Positions 1 through 7,412 of a stretch of 20,593 bases of DNA are shown piece by piece. Each line of letters starts with the position of its first letter. The stretch's first letter is position 1. A program made the translations under genes and the position numbers. The DNA is from a virus, in IMG/VR virus record IMGVR_UViG_3300028837_000489, positions 1 through 20,593 of that record. One strand, given 5' to 3'. The notes below the pieces were generated by a model. The model had not been told where the DNA came from. It saw nothing but the letters and a program-made list of their open reading frames with translations, and made no database searches.

Positions 1-468
1 CACATCGTCCTTTGCATCTGGTATCAAATCATCATTCTCATCGTCGGATTTGTCACTATCTTTACTTGAACCCATGACTTTTACCTCAGTACCAAAAGAC
101 GCAAGATAAGTCGCCATCGCGCGATCCTTGATACCAGGTAACTTCTCTGCAATCTCTTCCACTGTGGACGCCTCTTCACGCAAGACTTCCGCGATAGTAG
201 AACTCAAACCCATCTGTGAGGCTTTTTCAACAGCCAAGTCAAACTCCATACCTGTTACTTTACTGTTTGCACCGTTAAGCAGGCCAGACAATTCAGCGAC
301 CTTTTCTGTGAGAGCAGAATCAGGTGCAGCAGCCTTCAGCGCCTCAACTTCCGCTTTCAGCGCGTCGATCTGCACCTTAGCAGCATCCAAGTTCTTAGCC
401 AAATACTCATCCAGTAGTTCCTTTGCGTTACTCTCCAACATTTCCAAGGTCAGTTCTTTGAAGTCCAT
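1..468 (-). CDS. Possible internally initiated scaffold protein (in frame, 3' end outside window)
   Basis: Met293 of the protease fusion (ATG at 468-466) is preceded by GAGGAG with a 6-base gap, which is as good as any gene-start site in the window. It falls exactly between the protease-like and coiled-coil scaffold regions. Initiation here would give a separate scaffold sharing the C-terminus of the protease, the arrangement known for lambda C/Nu3. The Shine-Dalgarno site and its position are seen directly. That it is used is inference, because a purine-rich Glu-Glu codon pair could produce the site by chance. Confidence 0.5.
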   Translation of the reverse strand, partial: MDFKELTLEMLESNAKELLDEYLAKNLDAAKVQIDALKAEVEALKAAAPDSALTEKVAELSGLLNGANSKVTGMEFDLAVEKASQMGLSSTIAEVLREEASTVEEIAEKLPGIKDRAMATYLASFGTEVKVMGSSKDSDKSDDENDDLIPDAKDDV

Positions 469-1344
469 GTCAGTCTCCTCACTTTCTTTATCAAAGTCCA
501 AGATAAGATTTTCCGGCTTATAAACTCCTGCCCCAATTATACCAGCTTGGTCACAAAAATCAACACCAATAATCTTCGCATTCATCATCACCTCAAGATA
601 CCCAGTTGTTTCTTTTTCACCATTGTCGTCCTCACCCTCCAATGCCTGAGTAAAACTGACGACCTCATTCATGCGTACTGAAGTTTCCTTGACGATTCCA
701 TCGTAGTATAGTTGAATTAAATCCTTCCCTTCGGATGTAGGTGAAATAAACGCCGCATATAGGATGTTCTCGCCCTCTCGCCAGAAGTGCTTAGTAACTT
801 TACCAACAGGATTCTTCGTCGGCATACCAAAGAAACCCTCACCGTATGCGCTACCATGTTTGTTGTAGACAGTAACAGTGTGTCCCAAATCCATGTACGC
901 ATTGGTGTTTTCCATGCAAAGGTCACAGAACTTAGACCCATAAAAACGTTCTCTACCAGTACCCTGCTGACTGATTACGTTGTCCATTAACGCAATAGCC
1001 TCATAGTGCAAACCATTACTCAATGCCTCTGATACCGAAATCTCCTCAGCAACGACACCTTGACCAAGAACACTTACATGGATACCTTCATTGAATTGCT
1101 CCTCAAAAACTGAAGCAAAAGCCTCATCCTTGTGGGCTTTATGCCACTTACCATCAACGCCCTTTCGATAACCAGCACTACGAAGAGCTCTGTTCATTGC
1201 AGAGTAAGCAATTCTAAAACGACGGGCAACATCTTTGTATTTCTTCACAAGCGAATTGTAAGTGCTAGTGAAAATGCTGATAAACTTTTGTGGTATACCC
1301 TTACCTTTCAACTGACGTGGAGTAGTATTTTTCTTATAAGGCAT
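1..1344 (-). CDS. Prohead protease/scaffold fusion with ChaB-like N-terminus (3' end outside window)
   Basis: The frame is open for 448 codons from an ATG at 1344 to the window edge, so the C-terminus is missing. AGGAGG lies 8 bases upstream of the ATG. Residues 10-70 resemble the ChaB fold (aromatic/basic helices ending in GxxGxW before a Lys/His-rich stretch). Residues 110-285 resemble HK97-type prohead (S78) proteases: a GHTVTVYNKHG segment with candidate catalytic His163, a GKV strand, and candidate nucleophile Ser222 in ETSVRMN. Residues 293-415 are charged and helical with heptad-like Leu/Ala spacing (about 320-355), as in scaffolds. The tail after 425 is acidic and Ser/Asp rich. In phages of this layout such a protein cuts itself and the scaffold out of the prohead before packaging. 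It follows the portal gene, which is the standard position. The domain calls rest on motif reading, and the ChaB call is the least certain. Confidence 0.85.
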   Translation of the reverse strand, partial: MPYKKNTTPRQLKGKGIPQKFISIFTSTYNSLVKKYKDVARRFRIAYSAMNRALRSAGYRKGVDGKWHKAHKDEAFASVFEEQFNEGIHVSVLGQGVVAEEISVSEALSNGLHYEAIALMDNVISQQGTGRERFYGSKFCDLCMENTNAYMDLGHTVTVYNKHGSAYGEGFFGMPTKNPVGKVTKHFWREGENILYAAFISPTSEGKDLIQLYYDGIVKETSVRMNEVVSFTQALEGEDDNGEKETTGYLEVMMNAKIIGVDFCDQAGIIGAGVYKPENLILDFDKESEETDMDFKELTLEMLESNAKELLDEYLAKNLDAAKVQIDALKAEVEALKAAAPDSALTEKVAELSGLLNGANSKVTGMEFDLAVEKASQMGLSSTIAEVLREEASTVEEIAEKLPGIKDRAMATYLASFGTEVKVMGSSKDSDKSDDENDDLIPDAKDDV

Positions 1345-1356
1345 TGTTTAATCCTC

Positions 1357-1560
1357 CTATATACCAAAGAACTGTTGAAACAAACCCACAACAACCGCTA
1401 TGAAAATGGCACATACCAACCATGTGAGCCACTTTATGTTGTTGCGCATTACTGGAATGTGTTCGGTAGCTTTTTCCACTGCGCCCAACTCATCGTTGAT
1501 TATGGCAATGTGTTTGCCATGTTCACACAATTCGTTCCAAATCTTTTTAAAGCCAAACAT
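1357..1560 (-). CDS. Small membrane protein, XhlA/holin-like topology
   Basis: This is a 67-aa protein. Residues 1-40 are hydrophilic and helical, a short basic/polar stretch (MRNNIKW) follows, and residues 43-63 form one strongly hydrophobic segment (WLTWLVCAIFIAVVVGLF), with a few residues after it. The shape matches XhlA-type phage proteins: an N-terminal coiled-coil-like helix and one C-terminal membrane anchor. GAGG precedes the ATG. It starts 11 bases after the portal stop and ends 12 bases before the protease start, so it is part of the head operon. Lysis genes are not normally placed between portal and protease, so a role in membrane-associated head assembly is as likely as a holin role. 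The coding call is firm and the function is open. Confidence 0.72.
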   Translation of the reverse strand: MFGFKKIWNELCEHGKHIAIINDELGAVEKATEHIPVMRNNIKWLTWLVCAIFIAVVVGLFQQFFGI

Positions 1561-1571
1561 GGCTTACCTCA

Positions 1572-2993
1572 CTATTCGTTATCTGATTCTGATTCTGTCT
1601 CAATGTTCTTTTCAATACCTTCAAGCTCTTGCAACTGTTTCTGACTCATATTCATCCAACTGCTACGAATATAGTTATGATCCACAAGACCCATTTCTAA
1701 TGCCAATTTAGCTGCATCCATGTAGTTCTTTACCGTTACGCTTTTCTCCTGCTCATCCTCCCAGCTAGGAGCAGGCCAGATTATTCTATACTCTACAGTG
1801 TTTGGAGCAATACCCCATACTACAAGCTGCAAATCAATAGTGTGTCGTATTGCCATACTCAACATTGATTGCACACGTCTGACAGTACGTGCAAAGCGAC
1901 GATCCTGTTGCTGTAATGTGGCTTTGGCATTAATGTCACGCTCAATACCAAGATGTGCTTTAGGTACTCTTAGAGATGTGATGATCTTGTTCTGATAGTA
2001 TTCAATTGCTGACAAGTTCCAAAAGCCTGTGTTACTAGTATCAAGCACTTTAACGTCTGTGAGACCTTCCTGAACTTTACCACCCCTTTCATCATATGCT
2101 TTGGCAATGTAAATATCTTTAACGACAGAGATTTGTTGTGTGCCCTTTGTATCTGTGGCAACCTGTCGTGTTTTCAATGTCTGCTTAAACTCTTCAATGG
2201 CTCTGGCGGACTCTGCTGGTCCTTTACCAGATGTATCAATGATAAAAAGCAAACGAGCGAAGGCGCGAGTTAGCCAGTTGATAACCAAAGCCTCTTCCAT
2301 AGCCTGTAGCTTTTTCCATGCAGTTCGCGCTGTATACAGCAACGATGTTCCATACTTGTTACTGCCTGTACGATTCCAGCGTATGTGTTCCATTTGCCAA
2401 GGAAAAAAGCCAGCAACATACTTCATACCACCATTGATCCACTGCTCAAACGCAAACTCCCCTTGTTTGTTACCATTCAATAACAAACCCTGCATATCTT
2501 CGTTCCGTCTGATTGTACTAGCTGGCATATCCATAAGACGCACTATATTAAACTGCTTATCGAAGACTAACTGTACAAAACAATCACCATACTTTAGCGT
2601 CTGCCTGGCAAATGAGTAAGCCTTCTCTGCCCATCTAGTAACTTTTAACATTGTGTCAATGTTGTTCGCCAAAGCTTTCGGTACATCAACATAGTACATG
2701 ACAAACGATTGACTTGCACCATGCTCCGAGTTAACAGCGTTATCAGACAAAATGTCAAGGGCTGTGGATACCTCGTCAACAGTTTCATCCATATCATCAG
2801 CGTCTCTGTACACGTTTAACCGCTTAGTAGATATGACATAGAAAAGCTTCGAGAGCATGTTTACGGTATCTTCAACTACGCCAATAGCACTTGTAGGTTG
2901 AGTTGCAGGCACAAGTGGAGTTCTGAAGAGCCTACGTATGCGTGTCATAACACGATCAATTAAACCGACTTTCATAGGTACGCCTACTGTCAT
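1572..2993 (-). CDS. Portal protein
   Basis: This 473-aa protein would form the dodecameric ring at the packaging vertex through which TerL pumps DNA. Near residue 60 it has a tyrosine/arginine-rich turn followed by DADDMDETVDEVSTALDI. This is the 'two-acidic, then E-x-S-x-A-L-D' block typical of large myophage-type (T4 gp20-like) portals, which define residues around an alternating N-terminal wing. Further support comes from FARQTLKYGDCFVQL, the VPKAHLGIERDINAKATL block, and an acidic C-terminus. The start ATG at 2993 has GGGAGG 6 bases upstream. Length and position (before the protease) fit the family. The gene is separated from TerL by the whole glycan island, which is unusual because the two are usually neighbours. 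Confidence 0.9.
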   Translation of the reverse strand: MTVGVPMKVGLIDRVMTRIRRLFRTPLVPATQPTSAIGVVEDTVNMLSKLFYVISTKRLNVYRDADDMDETVDEVSTALDILSDNAVNSEHGASQSFVMYYVDVPKALANNIDTMLKVTRWAEKAYSFARQTLKYGDCFVQLVFDKQFNIVRLMDMPASTIRRNEDMQGLLLNGNKQGEFAFEQWINGGMKYVAGFFPWQMEHIRWNRTGSNKYGTSLLYTARTAWKKLQAMEEALVINWLTRAFARLLFIIDTSGKGPAESARAIEEFKQTLKTRQVATDTKGTQQISVVKDIYIAKAYDERGGKVQEGLTDVKVLDTSNTGFWNLSAIEYYQNKIITSLRVPKAHLGIERDINAKATLQQQDRRFARTVRRVQSMLSMAIRHTIDLQLVVWGIAPNTVEYRIIWPAPSWEDEQEKSVTVKNYMDAAKLALEMGLVDHNYIRSSWMNMSQKQLQELEGIEKNIETESESDNE

Positions 2994-3008
2994 TTTAGTC
3001 CTCCCATG

Positions 3009-3512
3009 CTACGTTTTCAGTGGTATCAGTATTGCGTAGACGTGGCAACCATCTCTAATCTCACTCTGCATATTGCGCCAAGCACCACACAGCCCAACTG
3101 ATGCGCGTACTGCATCTAAGTTGTTATCGGTGAACCAGTTAAATGTGTACGTGCTAAAGTGTCTATAGTGTGTGGGATCATATTCATCATTCTTATGCTC
3201 CTTCCAAGGAACTATAAGATGACACTGTGCGCCCGCCCTTAGCACGCGATGGAATTCATTGATGACCCAAATAACATAGTCTATGTCTCTAGTTGGATGT
3301 CTCTGCGGCAAGTGCTCAAGGACATGATGACACCAAATCATTCCAATACTACTGTCTGGATATGGGAGTGGATCTTTCAGATCGTGCTGCCTGAAACGCC
3401 CACTCGGATATAGATGTGCAAAATCATGTTTGTCTAACCCTATCCAATTGAACTCAGGAACACGTTCCAAGTCTAAAGCATCACCACACCCAATATCAAG
3501 TGCAATTCGCAT
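3009..3512 (-). CDS. SAM-dependent methyltransferase (class I, Methyltransf_11-like)
   Basis: This 167-aa protein shows motif I (LDIGCGD, residues 5-11), an acidic residue ending strand 2 (GLDKHD, about 26-30), PLPYPDSSIGMIWCHHVLEHL (motifs around 48-68), and an 'xxEFHRVLRAG' block before a beta strand. All are typical of small Rossmann-fold methyltransferases. I place the start at ATG 3512, because GGGGAG lies 6 bases before it. The ATG at 3518 sits directly against that site with no spacing. The stop of the upstream glycosyltransferase gene is 2 bases away, so translation is probably coupled. The substrate is unknown. As the last gene of the glycan island, a sugar hydroxyl or amino group is a reasonable guess. 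Confidence 0.88.
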   Translation of the reverse strand: MRIALDIGCGDALDLERVPEFNWIGLDKHDFAHLYPSGRFRQHDLKDPLPYPDSSIGMIWCHHVLEHLPQRHPTRDIDYVIWVINEFHRVLRAGAQCHLIVPWKEHKNDEYDPTHYRHFSTYTFNWFTDNNLDAVRASVGLCGAWRNMQSEIRDGCHVYAILIPLKT

Positions 3513-3514
3513 GG

Positions 3515-4240
3515 TCATCTCCCCACATTGAACACTAACGGAACTGGAGACGGAGTGTGATAAACATGCTTACCGTGTTCCCAGTCAATCACCTTAATCA
3601 AGCTACTGAGATGTTCTCCGAATCCAAAGTTAACGACCAAATCAATGTCAGGTAGTGCCATCATGTATCCACCAGCTTGAACAGCCTCTTTGAACACTAT
3701 GTCCTCTGAGAAAGTGTGCCCAACGTTTTCTGACCAAGGGCCAAATTCATCATAGATTTCACGTCGCATACAAATGGTACTGCCAACAAAATCCTGCACC
3801 TCACAGAAGCATGGCTCCTTTGCAAAATGTTCTGCAATTAGCTTGTCAGGGAAGTTCACAGGCGGATGCCAATACTTGAACAGACCGAGACAGCCAATGT
3901 TCTCCCAGGCACGTAACAACCACATCACATGGGACAACCAACCTGGTGAGTAATCCAAGTCAGCATCGAGCTTCAGTAGAAAATCACCACGGGCAATCTG
4001 AAAGCCTCGATTGACCTGAACACCCAATCCCATGTTGTGTCCACAGTTGAAAAGTGCTGTTGACACTTTCTTCTCACGAACCAATTCATAGAGATAATCC
4101 TGCGTTTCCTGATCGCTGCTATCATCCATGACAATCAGTTCATAAGGTGCTCGTGTACACCTGAATAGAGACTCTAAACTGCGCTGTAGACTCTCCTTGC
4201 GATTGAACGATAAGACAACTAAACTTGCAAATTTATGCAT
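3515..4240 (-). CDS. GT2-type glycosyltransferase (GT-A fold)
   Basis: This 241-aa protein opens with a beta strand and SFNR (residues 5-14), the nucleotide-sugar-binding start of family 2. DDSSD (39-43) is followed by the metal-binding DAD (92-94) and a GFQIARGDFLL lead-in. A later EDIVFKEAVQAGG acidic block is the usual acceptor-side catalytic region. The start is set at ATG 4240: AAGGAGG lies 8 bases upstream, and the start shares its A with the TAA stop of the preceding gene (TAATG). A longer in-frame reading to 4276 lacks such a site and adds residues outside the fold. It would transfer a sugar to a glycan or protein, but donor and acceptor cannot be read from sequence. Confidence 0.9.
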   Translation of the reverse strand: MHKFASLVVLSFNRKESLQRSLESLFRCTRAPYELIVMDDSSDQETQDYLYELVREKKVSTALFNCGHNMGLGVQVNRGFQIARGDFLLKLDADLDYSPGWLSHVMWLLRAWENIGCLGLFKYWHPPVNFPDKLIAEHFAKEPCFCEVQDFVGSTICMRREIYDEFGPWSENVGHTFSEDIVFKEAVQAGGYMMALPDIDLVVNFGFGEHLSSLIKVIDWEHGKHVYHTPSPVPLVFNVGR

Positions 4241-4884
4241 TATGAGATCCTCCTTAGAAATCCCCCTGTAGCACACGAGATTATAAACTTCTCACGACTC
4301 TTATCCACCTCAAAGTGTAAGCCAGCATCAGTTTCCATGAAATCTTGAACTCCCAACAGCGGCCCTTCCCTTGGACACCCTGCAAGATGTAGAACATCAC
4401 ACCAGGTATCCTCCACTATGAAATAACTGCCAACCGTAACCATCGTAGAGTATTCGACAAGTTGCTGAAACACATGCCCCCTAGCATGATCCGAGTCGGC
4501 AATCACCATAACAGGAGCCCTTACACCAATTAGTCTTCTAATCAAGCTAACCACATCTAAATCAGTGTCATCACCTTGAATGAATCTAATCGGCTCTGGA
4601 AGGGGTAGACGTGGAACGTTCAAACCAACTGTTATGACCTGTCCATCCACATCCCCTACGATGCGCATAATATCTTGAAGTAATCTTGATCCACCACCTT
4701 CAGATGTCCCTAGCTCAACTATTACTTGCGGCTTAATCTCATAAATCATTTCCTGATAAATCCAAACGTCAAGAGGAAACTTTTGAGTCAAAACACCCTT
4801 CCAGGTCTTTGTGTGTGCCATGTTACAGCTGTACCAAAACATCCAGTCACGAAGACTTTTCTCTGAGAAGCTTTTCAAATCCAT
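4240..4884 (-). CDS. CmcI-family (cephalosporin hydroxylase-like) SAM methyltransferase
   Basis: This 214-aa protein carries the signature of the CmcI/rhamnosyl O-methyltransferase family (PF04989): ELGTSEGG (57-64) as SAM motif I, a GDDTD loop (104-108), DSDH (130-133) and GSYFIVEDT (152-160). Asp132 with Glu158-Asp159 reproduces the spacing of the family's metal-binding acids. Despite the family name, members are O-methyltransferases acting on sugars or small molecules, in several cases on capsular or glycolipid sugars. The start ATG 4884 follows GGTGGAG, 2 bases after the GNAT stop, and the stop overlaps the next start. It probably methylates a hydroxyl of the phage-built glycan. Family assignment is confident and the substrate is inference. 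Confidence 0.88.
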   Translation of the reverse strand: MDLKSFSEKSLRDWMFWYSCNMAHTKTWKGVLTQKFPLDVWIYQEMIYEIKPQVIVELGTSEGGGSRLLQDIMRIVGDVDGQVITVGLNVPRLPLPEPIRFIQGDDTDLDVVSLIRRLIGVRAPVMVIADSDHARGHVFQQLVEYSTMVTVGSYFIVEDTWCDVLHLAGCPREGPLLGVQDFMETDAGLHFEVDKSREKFIISCATGGFLRRIS

Positions 4885-4886
4885 AA

Positions 4887-5372
4887 CTACTCCACCCTCA
4901 CCATCACTTGTACTGGACGTGATACATCTGAACTGACATATACGGGTACTGTTCCACTCAGTTTCTCAAACCCACATTTACGATAAAGATTAATTGCCCT
5001 CTCATTATCACTATAGACAAGCAACCAAAACCATCTGACTCCAGAGATACGCCCTAGAGCAATTGCCGCCCGTAACAGCCCCTCACCCAAACCTTTACCT
5101 TGAAAATCTGAAGCAACACATATTCCCAAACATGCACCAGATAAGGTTTTGTAGCGACACATTTTTGCATAACCAAAAGGCACTCCATCACATCTGGCTA
5201 CATAATATGGAGAAGGCTTATCCTGTGCTCTCCACCACGCCTGCTGAGTATCCTTGGAAATCTCAGCCTTGTGTGCAAACAGCCAATAGTACACCTCTGG
5301 ATCGCTGCGCACCTGACGAACGAATTCCAAAGTATCATCAGTCAAAGGCTCCAGTGTAATCTCACCAATCAC
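4887..5372 (-). CDS. GNAT-family N-acetyltransferase
   Basis: This 161-aa protein has GNAT motif A (VASDFQGKGLGEGLL, about 87-100, with the Q-x-x-G-x-G acetyl-CoA pyrophosphate loop) and motif B (NERAINLYRKCGFE, 123-136). The N-terminal block of about 60 residues, with SDPEVYYWLF, resembles acyltransferases that act on nucleotide-linked amino sugars. It starts at GTG 5372 with AGGAG 9 bases before it, overlapping the end of the aminotransferase gene by 11 bases. Coming directly after a DegT aminotransferase, the obvious role is to N-acylate the amino sugar that enzyme makes, as in PseC/PseH-type or WecE/WecD-type pairs. The pairing is inferred from order. Protein acetylation remains possible. 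Confidence 0.88.
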   Translation of the reverse strand: MIGEITLEPLTDDTLEFVRQVRSDPEVYYWLFAHKAEISKDTQQAWWRAQDKPSPYYVARCDGVPFGYAKMCRYKTLSGACLGICVASDFQGKGLGEGLLRAAIALGRISGVRWFWLLVYSDNERAINLYRKCGFEKLSGTVPVYVSSDVSRPVQVMVRVE

Positions 5373-6480
5373 TGTTTATCACTCCTATAACCTTATGAAC
5401 ATCAATGTAAGATAAACCTAAATGCAATGGGAGGGAGATAATAGTCTCGCCGACAAATCGTGCATGTGGTGTATCACCACGACAACTCGCGTACAGCTGA
5501 AACTGATTGTTTGGTATATAGTGAACTCCAACTGCAATACCATTGCGTTTCAGCTTAGCAACCAAGGCGTCGCGTCGAAAGACCTGAATCCAGTAAAGGT
5601 GCTGAGCACTCCTCGTTGTCACGTCGATTTCGAACTGTGAGCATTTCCTGATTATATTAGGATGTTTAAGATGCCTGTCATATATACGTCCTAAAATGTT
5701 CCTGCAAGCATTGTCTCTGTCAAGCACTTCTAGTTGTGCCAAACCAATAGCCGCAGCGATGTCATTCATGTGATACTTGTAACCAAGTTCAGAAACGGAA
5801 TACTTCCAAGCGTAAGTGCCGACATCTTCCTCAGTGCGAGTGTAAGTGTCTTTATCTATACCCAACCATCTTAACCGTCTCAGCCGAGTGGCGGTTTCAT
5901 CTGAACCAGTCGTTATCATACCACCATCCCCAATCGGAAGATTCTTGACAGCGTGAAAACTAAAGCAGGTTAGGCCAAACGAGCCGATGCGTCTACCCTT
6001 ATAAATCGACCCCGCAGCATGAGCTGCATCTTCGATAACTTTGAGGTTGTTGTCCCTAGCTATCTCATAGATAGCATCAAGATCACATGGATACCCACCA
6101 TAATGCACACAGACGATAGCCTTGGTCTTTTTGGTTATAAGACGCTTAATGCTATCAGGGTCGATATTGCAAGTCTGTGGGTCAACATCAGCGAAAACAG
6201 GTGTTGCTCCACAGTACAAGATTGCATGATTCGTTGAGACGAAAGAGAGTGGTGTGGTTATGACCTCATCTCCTTCGCCTACACCAGAAACGATGAGAGC
6301 AAGATGCAATGCTGCCGTGCAAGAATTAAGCGCAATGGCATGTTTTGCTCCAACGTATTCAGCAAATACCTGCTCAAACTCTTGTGTCTTAGGGCCAAGG
6401 CCGATCCAACCTGACCTCAGTACCTCGGCTACGGCCTCAATAGCTTCTTCTGTAATGCAAGGCTTGAAAAGTTGTATCAT
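5362..6480 (-). CDS. DegT/DnrJ/EryC1-family sugar aminotransferase (PLP)
   Basis: This 372-aa protein is the usual length for the family. It shows the N-terminal RSGWIGLGP(K)xxEFE block, NSCTAALHLAL (52-62), EDAAHAAGSIYKGRRIGSFG (150-169) and FSFHAVKN (173-180), where Lys179 is the expected pyridoxal-phosphate Schiff-base lysine. LPIGDGGMI follows. These enzymes convert a 4-keto or 3-keto nucleotide sugar into an amino sugar. No dTDP-glucose or UDP-GlcNAc 4,6-dehydratase is visible here, so the keto-sugar would come from the host or from the SDR gene at 8115-8954. Its start shares ATGA with the stop of the CgeB-like gene and its end overlaps the GNAT gene. Confidence 0.93.
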   Translation of the reverse strand: MIQLFKPCITEEAIEAVAEVLRSGWIGLGPKTQEFEQVFAEYVGAKHAIALNSCTAALHLALIVSGVGEGDEVITTPLSFVSTNHAILYCGATPVFADVDPQTCNIDPDSIKRLITKKTKAIVCVHYGGYPCDLDAIYEIARDNNLKVIEDAAHAAGSIYKGRRIGSFGLTCFSFHAVKNLPIGDGGMITTGSDETATRLRRLRWLGIDKDTYTRTEEDVGTYAWKYSVSELGYKYHMNDIAAAIGLAQLEVLDRDNACRNILGRIYDRHLKHPNIIRKCSQFEIDVTTRSAQHLYWIQVFRRDALVAKLKRNGIAVGVHYIPNNQFQLYASCRGDTPHARFVGETIISLPLHLGLSYIDVHKVIGVINSDW

Positions 6481-7412
6481 AATTCTCTAGTCTCCCTAAT
6501 TGCCTGCTCAAAACGTGTTGAAAACGTGTGGTTCCTCTTTGCACGCATTTGTGCATTATGCCTCAGCACAACACACCTTGCTGGATCTCTCAACAGACTA
6601 TTCACCTGTGTTATAAAATCATTGGCGTTGGTAAACACTGCAATTTCATCTCTAGTAAAGTATTCCCACAGTTCAGGGACTCTACTGGAATCTACTAGCT
6701 GAGTACATCCAATCATAGCTTGCATGAAGAGACGACCATTCGGTGACGATGGACGTATTTTATGCTTGTTGGCGTGATCCATGTCATTCAAGCGATGCAG
6801 GTTCAACATGATTTTAGTACCAACAATAGCCGCTATGTATTGCTCTCCTCCATAATGCTCTTCTGTCCTTGCCCAAGGCGCGGCGTGTTTCCAACCAGAC
6901 CCAACCAGAAGGACATCAAGCTTTTTCAACTCATCAGAAACCTCTTTAATTAGTTTGACTCTACTGGGAAAGGCATTACCAACAAAGCAGACATCACTAT
7001 ATATCAATCTTTTTGGTGCAAGACTGATAGTAGACGGATAGAAGCAGGATGGAGAGTGTATGACGCGCTTTCCAAGAACCCTGCCTAGATGCTCCGCTGA
7101 GTTACGATCTGTGTCCCAAAGCAGGTCAACTTCTCTACCTGCGCGTTCGATGATGTCAATTTCGTATGGACTCTCTGACGACCACAAAATTGACACATCA
7201 CCAAGGGAACAAGCCACGTCAGTTGGAACATCACCATGCCAAGGATGATAAAAGATCACATAGTCAAAATGCCTGTGTATGACCTCTGGTAAACGAGCCG
7301 CATGAACAATTGCAACATCATACTTGGGCATCATACTCAAACCATTCATTATATTCTCAATGAAGATTGGATTGTCCCACACCACGATAAGTATACTGAT
7401 TGATGCTTTCAC
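6477..7412 (-). CDS. CgeB-type glycosyltransferase (GT-B fold)
   Basis: This 311-aa protein has the C-terminal pattern of CgeB/Glyco_trans_1_2 proteins: DVCFVGNAFPSR (140-151), a strand giving VLLVGSGW (167-174), KIMLNLHR (200-207), NGRLFMQAMIGCTQLVDS (225-242), an EYFTRDEIAVF block and a C-terminal HTFSTRF. The N-terminal half is a divergent first Rossmann domain. The family is named for Bacillus spore-coat glycosylation and is common in surface-glycan loci. The start is GTG 7412 with AGGAGGGAG upstream, sharing GTGA with the preceding stop. It is the only clear GT-B enzyme among several GT-A enzymes in this island. Donor sugar is unknown. Confidence 0.88.
   Translation of the reverse strand: MKASISILIVVWDNPIFIENIMNGLSMMPKYDVAIVHAARLPEVIHRHFDYVIFYHPWHGDVPTDVACSLGDVSILWSSESPYEIDIIERAGREVDLLWDTDRNSAEHLGRVLGKRVIHSPSCFYPSTISLAPKRLIYSDVCFVGNAFPSRVKLIKEVSDELKKLDVLLVGSGWKHAAPWARTEEHYGGEQYIAAIVGTKIMLNLHRLNDMDHANKHKIRPSSPNGRLFMQAMIGCTQLVDSSRVPELWEYFTRDEIAVFTNANDFITQVNSLLRDPARCVVLRHNAQMRAKRNHTFSTRFEQAIRETREL

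Noticed and set aside
128-523. Plus-strand frame of 131 codons, Ser/Ala rich
   Set aside because: Antisense shadow of the protease/scaffold gene. Low-complexity composition, no ribosome site.
1132-1711. Overlapping plus-strand frames of 170 and 103 codons
   Set aside because: Both cross the portal/small-membrane-protein/protease junction antisense. The minus-strand genes have proper ribosome sites and family motifs.
2140-2619. Plus-strand frame of 159 codons
   Set aside because: Lies wholly inside the portal gene on the other strand, with no ribosome site or recognisable domain.
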